Origin: an uncultured Clostridia bacterium
Lineage (GTDB): Bacteria > Bacillota > Clostridia > Christensenellales > Borkfalkiaceae
Assembly (NCBI GenBank): GCA_934254755.1
Contig: CAKQMM010000039.1
Span: 1-8,131 of the forward strand
Length of the DNA stretch: 8,131 nucleotides
Direction: 5' to 3'
This document shows positions 1-5,948 of the stretch, piece after piece. Under the pieces are notes generated by a model. The model had not been told where the DNA came from. It did no database searches and worked only from the letters and a program-made list of their open reading frames with translations. How positions within the stretch are numbered: position 1 is the first letter of the stretch; the number at the start of each line of letters is the position of its first letter. The position numbers and the translations under genes were made by a program.

Positions 1-339
1 GTTATCACCATCGGCGACATCGTCGGAACCGTCGTGGCGGTTGAAGACAGCGAATTTTTGCTTTCCAGCGAAGGTAGCGTTATACGCCTCGATAAGCGCG
101 CTATTTATCAGATGGAACTTCCCGAAGGCGTTAAAATAGACGACGCGGCGGAAGAAAAGCCCGTTGATGAAGTCAAAGAAGAAGTTAAAGAAGAAGCCGC
201 TCCCGCTGAACCCGTAACTTTGGAAGCAAAAGACGGTGAGGCTCCCGTTGAAGAAGTAAAGGAAGAAGTCGTTGAAGAAAAGGTTGCAGAAGAAAAAGTA
301 CCCGCTAAAAAAGCGACCAAAAAGACTTCTAAAAAGTAA
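1..339 (+). CDS. yajC: YajC, preprotein translocase accessory subunit (5' end cut off by the window)
   Basis: YajC is a small single-span membrane protein that joins SecD and SecF in the accessory complex of the SecYEG translocon. The reading frame is open from base 1, so the N-terminal membrane helix lies outside the window. Visible residues 1-40 or so match the conserved soluble part of YajC: the VITIGDIVGTVVAVED stretch corresponds to the family's 'V-T-GGI-GTV' motif, followed by a short beta-rich region ending in a K-R-A-I element. After about residue 48 the protein departs from the family. There is an acidic Glu/Val/Lys tail with two similar 12-residue units (PVDEVKEEVKEE at visible residues 54-65, PVEEVKEEVVEE at 82-93) and a basic end (PAKKATKKTSKK, 101-112). 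E. coli YajC has no such tail. Position upstream of secD and secF supports the call. A GTG at 34 lies inside the conserved domain and is not the start. Confidence 0.88.
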   Translation, partial: VITIGDIVGTVVAVEDSEFLLSSEGSVIRLDKRAIYQMELPEGVKIDDAAEEKPVDEVKEEVKEEAAPAEPVTLEAKDGEAPVEEVKEEVVEEKVAEEKVPAKKATKKTSKK

Positions 340-358
340 AATTTGTAATTAAATAAAC

Positions 359-400
359 AACCTTCGCATAAACTTTACAAAGGGTTTAGCGGAGGTTTTT
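359..400 (+). promoter_or_regulatory. Terminator-like hairpin that contains the ribosome binding site of the next gene
   Basis: The 5' arm (361-373, CCTTCGC-A-TAAAC) pairs with the 3' arm (384-395, GTTTAGCGGAGG). This gives 12 pairs with one bulged A (368), one G-U pair and a 10-base loop; AA 359-360 can add two pairs with TT 396-397. A T-rich run (TTTTTATTTT) follows directly, as in an intrinsic terminator. The GGAGG at 391-395 is the only good ribosome binding site for the gene starting at 404, and it lies fully inside the 3' arm. The structure could therefore end part of the transcripts after yajC, reduce translation of the downstream gene, or do both. The pairing is seen directly; the regulatory role is inferred. 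Confidence 0.6.
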
Positions 401-403
401 ATT

Positions 404-778
404 TTGTTTAAAGATAAGTCTTTTTATTTGGGCGTTTTAAAAGGCGTTATAATAAGCGTGCTGTTTTCTTTACTTGCGGTGCTTATTTTTGCGCTCGTAA
501 TTAAAGCGTTTTCTTTCCCGGACGCGGTCATTAAACCCGTCAACGTTATTATCAAAACGCTTTCGGTGTTTACGGGGGTCTTCTTTTCGGTTAAGGGCGA
601 CAAAGGTCTTATTAAAGGCGCGATAACGGGGCTTTTAGCGGTGCTTGTCGCAAGCCTTGTGTTCGCTATAATCGGCGGGGCGGCGGGCGCGTCGTCTATT
701 TTATGGGAAGTTTTATTAGGCGGAGCGATCGGCGCGATATCGGGCGTGCTTGCAGTAAACCGCAAAGTAAACGCGTAG
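404..778 (+). CDS. Small four-helix membrane protein, DUF3792/TIGR04086 (YrzE-like) family
   Basis: This is a 124-residue, very hydrophobic protein with four likely membrane helices at about residues 8-33, 42-63, 68-91 and 98-117, separated by short loops. The loop and start of helix 3 (SVKGDKGLIKGAITGLL) carry the Lys/Gly-rich 'KG-I-G---GLL' pattern I associate with DUF3792/TIGR04086. This family has no known function, and in Firmicutes it typically sits just after yajC, as in B. subtilis yrbF-yrzE. The start is TTG at 404, with GGAGG 8 bases upstream at 391-395; no in-frame ATG offers a better start near the N-terminus. The gene begins 64 bases after yajC and ends about 50 bases before a strong terminator, so it is probably the last gene of the yajC unit. 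A role linked to Sec export is suggested only by position. Family assignment rests on topology, size and neighbourhood; no catalytic motif is visible. Confidence 0.75.
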   Translation: MFKDKSFYLGVLKGVIISVLFSLLAVLIFALVIKAFSFPDAVIKPVNVIIKTLSVFTGVFFSVKGDKGLIKGAITGLLAVLVASLVFAIIGGAAGASSILWEVLLGGAIGAISGVLAVNRKVNA

Positions 779-825
779 GTCAAACTTTACCCGCATAAAT
801 ATAATCGGCGTAAAAGCGCTGAAAC

Positions 826-857
826 AAAAAAAGGTTGCAATCAGGCAATCTTTTTTT
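826..857 (+). terminator. Strong intrinsic terminator after the yajC-DUF3792 unit
   Basis: The 5' arm AAAAAAAGGTTGC (826-838) pairs along its full length with GCAATCTTTTTTT (845-857), with one G-U pair, around a six-base loop (AATCAG). The seven T residues at 851-857 form the U-tract. The A-run on the other side would make it work on the opposite strand as well. It separates the yajC unit from the secD promoter. Confidence 0.88.
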
Positions 858-1012
858 ATTGCGGCGGTAAAACAATATGCGCGACGGATAGATTAAGGCT
901 ATAAAACGGCTTTATACTCGCGCGTATGCGCACGCCCGCGCAAACGCACGCGCGAAATAGAGTAATTTAAGTAAATATTTAACAAAAACGCGATAAATAA
1001 TTAAAAAACTTA
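858..1012. other. Gene-free spacer between the terminator and the secD promoter
   Basis: The stretch from 779 to 1121 holds no convincing protein gene or RNA gene. Between the terminator and the promoter it has three parts. There is a short inverted repeat, TATAAA-ACGGC-TTTATA (900-916). Next is a CG-alternating inverted repeat (919-954, listed separately). Last is an AT-rich tract (about 956-1012) that includes the 10-base palindrome TAAATATTTA (972-981). The AT-rich part directly upstream of the -35 box could act as an UP element for the secD promoter. I looked for a short Cys-rich SCIFF peptide gene, which some Clostridia carry near here, and saw none. Confidence 0.6.
919..954. repeat. CG-alternating inverted repeat in the secD upstream spacer
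   Basis: CGCGCGT-AT-GCG (919-930) pairs with CGCACGCGCG (945-954): ten pairs, nearly all G-C, with a two-base bulge (926-927) and a 14-base loop that is itself rich in CG steps. There is no T-run after it, so it does not look like an intrinsic terminator. The alternating purine-pyrimidine CG pattern stands out sharply against the AT-rich bases around it. Function unknown. Confidence 0.55.
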
Positions 1013-1041
1013 TTGACTAAAACGGCGCGGTACATTATAAT
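1013..1041 (+). promoter_or_regulatory. Near-consensus sigma-A promoter for secD-secF
   Basis: The -35 box TTGACT (1013-1018) is one base from consensus. A 17-base spacer follows, and then a perfect -10 box TATAAT (1036-1041). Transcription should start near G1048, giving a leader of about 74 bases before the secD ATG at 1122. The AT-rich tract upstream fits an UP element. It lies downstream of a strong terminator and upstream of the next gene, as expected for a new transcription unit. Confidence 0.88.
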
Positions 1042-1121
1042 AAATAAGTGTATTTACGTTTTGTTTTTTTGCGGTGTGCCGCTTTAAGCAAAATCGGACG
1101 CTATTCCATCAGGAGGCAGTA

Positions 1122-2417
1122 ATGAAGAAAAAGAAGTCAATAATCTTACTCGCCATAATCGTCGTTGTCACCGCGGTTTTGACGGTTTTAGATTTATGTT
1201 CTTTCCGTTTACCCGGTTTTATCAAAAACGGGACGAAAGATTATAATTCTATCGGCAGCACGATAGGCTTGGGTATCGACTTAAAGGGCGGTTATTACGT
1301 CGTCTTAACCCCCGAAGCGACCGACGGCAAAACGACCGAAGGCGATATTTTCGACAATGCGGTCGAAATTTTGCGTACCCGTTTAGATAACAAAGGCTAC
1401 ACCGAAGCGACCATCACCATTCAAGGCGTCGGCTCGGACAGAGAAATAAGGGTTGAAATTCCCGAAATCGACGACGTTGACTCGGTTATGAAGATAATCG
1501 GTTCGTCGGGCGAACTAACTTTCCAGAATAAAGACGGGCGCGTATATTTAACGGGTAGCGACGTTAAGAAAGCTACCGCCGGTTACGATAAAGACGGCAA
1601 CCCGATAGTTATGCTTGAATTCACCACGAAGGGGACGAGCCTCTTTGCTCAGGCAACTCAAGCTACCGCGGGCGACAAGCTTTACATTTACCTTGGCGAA
1701 GACATTATTTCGAGCCCTTCGGTAAAGGAACAGATAACGAGTTCGAGCGCTCAAATCGAAGGCTTGGAATCTTACGAAGAGGCAGACAGCATCGCGGCGG
1801 TTATAAACGCAGGTAAACTTCCGCTTGAATTTAAGGTCGGCGAATCCAACCACATTAACGCAACTTTGGGCGACAACGCTTTAAAAGCGAGCGTTATTGC
1901 GGGCGCGATAGGTTTACTTATAATTTTCGCGATAATGATAATCGTTTACCGCGGAATGGGTTTGGCGGCGTCGCTTGCTCTTATGATTTACACCGGCGTG
2001 TTTATCGTATTATTGGCGCTTGTTCCGTGGGTTCAGTTGACCCTCCCCGGCATCGCGGGTATTATACTTTCGATAGGTATGGCGGTTGACGCAAACGTTA
2101 TTATATTCGAGCGTATCAAAGAAGAATACGCCGCGGGCAAAACCGTACGTTCGGCAATAAACGCAGGTTTTAAAAGGGCTTTCGTAACTATATTCGACAG
2201 TAACATTACCACCGTTTTGGCGGCAATCGTTTTGTGGATACTTTGCCCGGGCTCTATCAAAGGTTTTGCAATAACTCTTTTGATAGGTATAGTTTTGTCG
2301 ATGATAACGGCAATTCTCGTTTCCCGCGGGCTTATCACTTTGATGTACGCGCTTCCCAAAAACCAGGCGAAGTTCTTTAATCTTAAAAGGGAGGCGGTAG
2401 AAGATGAAATTGCTTAA
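1122..2417 (+). CDS. secD: SecD, protein translocase subunit
   Basis: SecD forms, with SecF, a membrane machine that uses the ion gradient to pull secreted proteins out of the SecYEG channel. The protein has 431 residues, in the usual range for a stand-alone Gram-positive SecD and shorter than E. coli SecD (615). Helix 1 is at about 6-24, followed by the extracytoplasmic domain (about 27-250), which opens with the family motif GLGIDLKGG (49-57). Five helices lie at about 256-276, 280-300, 305-329, 361-375 and 380-402. The motif SIGMAVDANVIIFERIKEE (317-335) holds the transmembrane Asp (D323), equivalent to the proton-pathway Asp340 of Thermus SecDF. GFKRAFVTIFDSNITT (349-364) and GSIKGFAITLLIG (377-389) are the other conserved stretches. 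The ATG at 1122 has AGGAGG five bases upstream; an in-frame GTG at 1074 has no ribosome binding site. The gene overlaps secF by 14 bases, which suggests translational coupling. Confidence 0.96.
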   Translation: MKKKKSIILLAIIVVVTAVLTVLDLCSFRLPGFIKNGTKDYNSIGSTIGLGIDLKGGYYVVLTPEATDGKTTEGDIFDNAVEILRTRLDNKGYTEATITIQGVGSDREIRVEIPEIDDVDSVMKIIGSSGELTFQNKDGRVYLTGSDVKKATAGYDKDGNPIVMLEFTTKGTSLFAQATQATAGDKLYIYLGEDIISSPSVKEQITSSSAQIEGLESYEEADSIAAVINAGKLPLEFKVGESNHINATLGDNALKASVIAGAIGLLIIFAIMIIVYRGMGLAASLALMIYTGVFIVLLALVPWVQLTLPGIAGIILSIGMAVDANVIIFERIKEEYAAGKTVRSAINAGFKRAFVTIFDSNITTVLAAIVLWILCPGSIKGFAITLLIGIVLSMITAILVSRGLITLMYALPKNQAKFFNLKREAVEDEIA

Positions 2418-3480
2418 TTTCAAAGGTCGCAACCTTAAAATCGTTGAAAAATTCAAATTTTTTGCTCCCATTGCTTTGTGCGTGATTATAGCGGGCGCAA
2501 TCGTTATGGGCGTGCTCGGTTTAAACGTCGGGCTTGACTTCGGCGGCGGCGTTAAAATGGAAGCCAACATGGGCACTTACTTAAATTACCATGAGAACGC
2601 AAAGCAGCAGGTCGAAAAGGTGATAAAAGACACCGTTGAAGCTAACGGCTTTGATTGGAGCTACACCCGCTGGTCGAGCGACGGAGACGACGTAGTTGCC
2701 GAAATCGGTCTTAACTATAAGTACGGCGGCAAAAAAATCGACTCTAAAGACGCAACCGCGCAGAGCGAATTCACTAAGAAAGTGCAGGGCGACGAACTCG
2801 ATACGTCTACCGCTCTCAATACGAAAATTATGGAGGCGTTGAACAGCTATTCGGCGGCTAACTTTAACGGCGAAATGGAAGTCGAAGAGGCTCCGCGCGT
2901 TCGTATAGTAAACGCTTCTACTTTTACAAAACTTCTTAAAAACAGTATATGGGCTACCCTCGCGGCGGTTGCCGTTATACTTATTTACATCTGCATAAGG
3001 TTCACGTTCTCTTCGGGCTTAGCGGCGATAATCGCGCTCTGTCACGACGTTTTGGTGATGATAGCCTTAACCGCAATGTTCCGCATCGAAGTAAACGTAA
3101 CCTTCATTGCGGCGATAATAACCATCGTCGGTTATTCTATCAACGCAACGATAGTCATCTTCGATAGAATCCGCGAGCTTAAAAAAGCAGATTCGTTAAA
3201 AGACGCAAGCGACGCGGAAATTGCAAACCGCGCTATTGCAGACACTCTCGGCAGGTCGATTTTAACCACGCTTACGACTTTAGTCGTTATAGTCGCGCTT
3301 GCGATAGTATGCTCTATAATGGGCGTTACGTCGATGAACGAATTCGCGCTTCCGATTATCTTCGGTTTGGTTGCGGGCGCGTACTCGTCGGTACTTCTTT
3401 CCGCTCCTATGTGGGTTATGCTCAGAAAAATCGGCGGAAAAATCAAAAAGGGCGGCAAGGGCAAAAAACAAAAAGCATAA
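2404..3480 (+). CDS. secF: SecF, protein translocase subunit
   Basis: SecF is the partner of SecD in the ion-driven export complex of the cytoplasmic membrane. The protein has 358 residues. Helix 1 is at about 18-40, then the motif GLDFGGG (43-49, family form 'GIDFTGG') opens an extracytoplasmic domain (about 41-175). Five helices follow from about residue 179 to 338. The conserved HDVL (214-217) and the stretch TIVGYSINATIVIFDRIRE (240-258) identify SecF; TLGRS (281-285) holds the conserved Arg (R284), matching Arg671 of Thermus SecDF. In this stretch the usual Asp of 'SIND' is Ala248; see findings. The end of the protein is strongly basic (KIKKGGKGKKQK), a typical cytoplasmic tail. The ATG at 2404 has GGGAGG (2389-2394) nine bases upstream, inside the end of secD. 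A probable terminator follows the gene. Confidence 0.95.
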   Translation: MKLLNFKGRNLKIVEKFKFFAPIALCVIIAGAIVMGVLGLNVGLDFGGGVKMEANMGTYLNYHENAKQQVEKVIKDTVEANGFDWSYTRWSSDGDDVVAEIGLNYKYGGKKIDSKDATAQSEFTKKVQGDELDTSTALNTKIMEALNSYSAANFNGEMEVEEAPRVRIVNASTFTKLLKNSIWATLAAVAVILIYICIRFTFSSGLAAIIALCHDVLVMIALTAMFRIEVNVTFIAAIITIVGYSINATIVIFDRIRELKKADSLKDASDAEIANRAIADTLGRSILTTLTTLVVIVALAIVCSIMGVTSMNEFALPIIFGLVAGAYSSVLLSAPMWVMLRKIGGKIKKGGKGKKQKA

Positions 3481-3483
3481 AAA

Positions 3484-3519
3484 TTTGTTTATCCGCTTAA
3501 ATATAAACGGCTGAACAAA
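3484..3519. repeat. Imperfect inverted repeat just after the secF stop
   Basis: TTTGTTTATCCG (3484-3495) pairs with CGGCTGAACAAA (3508-3519): twelve positions with one mismatch and one G-U pair, around a 12-base AT-rich loop. It begins four bases after the secF stop codon and is not followed by a T-run, so it could be a 3'-end stabilising hairpin and not a terminator. The element is too weak to assign a role with confidence. Confidence 0.4.
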
Positions 3520-3535
3520 CAAGATAACGTTAAAG

Positions 3536-3567
3536 GGCGGACGGGGGTTATCCCGTCCGTTTGCTTT
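3536..3567 (+). terminator. Probable intrinsic terminator after secF
   Basis: CGGACGGG (3538-3545) pairs perfectly with CCCGTCCG (3552-3559) around a six-base loop, and G-U pairs may extend the base. The bases after it are T-rich (TTTGCTTTT), though not an unbroken T-run. A second small palindrome, GCTTTTAAAGC (3563-3573), followed by ATTTTT, could add to termination. It probably divides secDF from recJ-rel, at least in part. Confidence 0.65.
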
Positions 3568-3629
3568 TAAAGCGTAATTTTTAAGCCGAGCGGCGTTAGC
3601 GTCGCAAGACTTGAACAAACGGAGAAAAA

Positions 3630-5936
3630 ATGAAGGTTAAATTTAAAACCTTAACTGAATCGGACGAACGCGCCGTCGAAAATTTAGCGAAAGAAACGGG
3701 GCTTAGTTATTCGGGCGCGCGCATACTTTTCTTGCGCGGAATAAATTCGGCGGACGGGGTGAAAGATTTTTTGCATCCGTCAAAGGCGAATTTTAACGAC
3801 CCGCACGGGCTTAAAGGTATAGACGAAGCGATTGAAAGGCTCACAAAAGCGCGCGACGATAACGAAACGGTCGTCGTTTACGGCGACTATGACGCCGACG
3901 GTATATGCGCCGCCACCGTTATGGTCAAATGCCTTAAAATTTTCGGCATAAACGCAAGCGCGGTCGTTCCCGAACGTGAAAACGGCTACGGGCTTTCCGT
4001 TGAGGTTATTGACGAGGTGGTCGAAACTTACCTCCCTGACCTTATCGTTACCGTTGACTGCGGCATAAGCGGGGTAAAAGAAGTCGAGTACTTAAAAGAT
4101 TTAGGCGTTGACGTCATCATAACCGACCATCACGAAATTCCCGACGTTACCCCCGACGCAATTACCGTCAACTGCAAGTTTAAAGACCAGTCATACCCGT
4201 TCAGCGGGCTTTGCGGGGCAGGCGTTGCGTATAAAATCGCATGCGCGCTTATCGGCGGCGAGGCGGATAAGTTTTTGGATGTCGTCGCGCTTGCTACGGT
4301 TGCCGACAGCATGCCCGTCACGGGCGAAAACCGCGATATCATTCACGAAGGCGTAAAAATAATGAAAGCGGGCAAAAGTTTACCCGCGATAAAAGCTTTG
4401 CTCGAACTATCGGGAGCGAAAGAAATTAACGAAACGTCGCTTGCGTTCGCGCTTGCACCGAGGGTAAACGCCGCCGGGCGTATGGGCGACGCATATTCTG
4501 CGTTAAAACTATTTTTAAGCGAAGATAAAGAGGAAATTAAGCGGCTAAGCGAAACCCTCGTTAAATATAACGTGCTCCGCCAAAGCGAGTGCGACGCGCT
4601 CTATAAGCAGGCTAAGCAAGAGCTTAAAGGCAAAAAAATCGACAGATTGGTTTTAGTTTGCGGCGAAGATTATAAAACCGGGCTTGTCGGCATAGTTACG
4701 GCGCGCTTAGCGGAAGAATACTATTTGCCCGCAATAATTTTTTCGGGGCGCGGCGGCGTTTTGCACGGTTCGGCGCGCTCGATTGACGGTGTAAATATTT
4801 ATAAAGCGGTCGCCTGCGCGAAAGACTTAGTCGTAGACTTCGGCGGGCACTCGCAAGCCGCGGGCATAACCATAAAAAAAGAAAACTTACCCGCTTTTTA
4901 CGAAAGGGTAAACGGGTATTTAAAAACCGAGTACGGCGACGAGGTCTTTGAAAAAACGATTGAGGCGGAAGAAGAAATAAGCGGCAAATTCCCCTTGAGG
5001 CTCGCAAAAGAAATATCTTCTTTCGAGCCGTTCGGCACGGGCAACAAACGCCCGCTATACGCAATGGAGGCGGGGCATTTAATTCCCAACCCCATAAAGC
5101 AAGATTCGGTGCATTTAACCATAAAGTCAAGCGTTATAGACTTAACTTATTTTAACGGTTTAAAAGACGCGGAACTGCTAAAAAGCGACGTAAAAAAACA
5201 AATAGTTTTCGAGCCGAATATATCCGAGTTTAACGGTAAAGAATATTTAAAGGGATACGTTAAAGCGGTCGTTCCGTCGTATGAATTCGGTAAGCGCGCC
5301 GAATTCGACGCGATGATTTGCGGGTTTAAAAAACTCGGCGAACAAAGCTTTGCGGGTTATAAAACGGTCAGCGTAAGCGAGGCGGACGAGATAATTTTAA
5401 ATAATATCCGCGGGTTCGGGAAGCTTTTCGTTTTAACCGATATAAGTAATTTTAAAAAGTACAAAAACGCCGCTAAACTTGAACTTAACTACAAGCATTT
5501 AAGCACGAAAGGCGGCAAAAATTGCCTTATTTTAGGCGGAATTTCGCTTGACGACGATATAAGCGAGTATAGCGAAATTATATATCTCGATAAGCCTTTC
5601 GCCGTGTATAAATACGCCTTCGTGTCGTCTATAACGGTTGCCGATTTAGCGGGGTTTAACCTTGACGGAGTCGATCCGTCGCGCACTTCTTTAGGCGCGG
5701 CGTTCGTGAAGCTTAAATCGCTTATAGCGGTCAAAGATTATCAAGATTATTACGAACTATATTTAGACGCGGGGATAGGCGAAGCGCAGTTTGCCTTTGC
5801 CGTCGCGGTGTTTACGGAACTCGGTTTTTTAAGCGACTTAAAAAGGATAGCCGTAAACGCAAAAACCAAAAACGAACTCACTAATTCCGCGGCGTATAGA
5901 GCCGCAACGGACGAAAAAACGATAAGACTTAATTAA
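3630..5936 (+). CDS. recJ: RecJ, single-stranded-DNA-specific 5'-3' exonuclease
   Basis: RecJ degrades single-stranded DNA from the 5' end in recombination and in mismatch and base-excision repair, using two divalent metal ions. The DHH phosphoesterase motifs are complete: GDYDADG (85-91), TVDCG (142-146, D143), TDHHE (165-169) and ATVADS (222-227, D226). RVNAAGRMGD follows at 278-287. The DHHA1 domain has GSARS (380-384) and FGGHSQAAG (404-412). FEPFGTGN (465-472) leads into the OB-like DNA-binding domain (to about 550). The remaining 200 residues or so form a C-terminal domain like that of long Gram-positive RecJ proteins. The length of 768 residues is near B. subtilis RecJ (about 786) and well above E. 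coli RecJ (577). The ATG at 3630 has GGAG five bases upstream. I see no clear promoter in the 149-base gap before it. rel starts 12 bases after the stop, so the two are almost surely cotranscribed. Confidence 0.95.
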   Translation: MKVKFKTLTESDERAVENLAKETGLSYSGARILFLRGINSADGVKDFLHPSKANFNDPHGLKGIDEAIERLTKARDDNETVVVYGDYDADGICAATVMVKCLKIFGINASAVVPERENGYGLSVEVIDEVVETYLPDLIVTVDCGISGVKEVEYLKDLGVDVIITDHHEIPDVTPDAITVNCKFKDQSYPFSGLCGAGVAYKIACALIGGEADKFLDVVALATVADSMPVTGENRDIIHEGVKIMKAGKSLPAIKALLELSGAKEINETSLAFALAPRVNAAGRMGDAYSALKLFLSEDKEEIKRLSETLVKYNVLRQSECDALYKQAKQELKGKKIDRLVLVCGEDYKTGLVGIVTARLAEEYYLPAIIFSGRGGVLHGSARSIDGVNIYKAVACAKDLVVDFGGHSQAAGITIKKENLPAFYERVNGYLKTEYGDEVFEKTIEAEEEISGKFPLRLAKEISSFEPFGTGNKRPLYAMEAGHLIPNPIKQDSVHLTIKSSVIDLTYFNGLKDAELLKSDVKKQIVFEPNISEFNGKEYLKGYVKAVVPSYEFGKRAEFDAMICGFKKLGEQSFAGYKTVSVSEADEIILNNIRGFGKLFVLTDISNFKKYKNAAKLELNYKHLSTKGGKNCLILGGISLDDDISEYSEIIYLDKPFAVYKYAFVSSITVADLAGFNLDGVDPSRTSLGAAFVKLKSLIAVKDYQDYYELYLDAGIGEAQFAFAVAVFTELGFLSDLKRIAVNAKTKNELTNSAAYRAATDEKTIRLN

Positions 5937-5948
5937 AACAGGAAGAAT

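Noticed and set aside
34..36. GTG at 34 as a gene start
   Set aside because: It lies in the middle of the conserved YajC domain and the frame is open to base 1, so the gene begins before the window.
779..1012. A short Cys-rich peptide gene (SCIFF-like) in the spacer
   Set aside because: No frame with repeated Cys codons, a start and a ribosome binding site could be found.
1074..1121. GTG at 1074 as the secD start, adding 16 residues
   Set aside because: It has no ribosome binding site and puts a polar extension before a normal membrane helix; the ATG at 1122 has a strong AGGAGG at the right distance.
2010..2576. Long open frame on the - strand across the end of secD and the start of secF
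   Set aside because: It lies opposite two well-conserved genes, has a residue make-up without any family pattern, and has no ribosome binding site; it is a by-product of their codon use.
4696..5130. Open frame on the - strand opposite recJ
   Set aside because: Its product is Arg/Leu/Pro-rich with no domain pattern, and the opposite strand encodes the conserved RecJ DHHA1 motifs.
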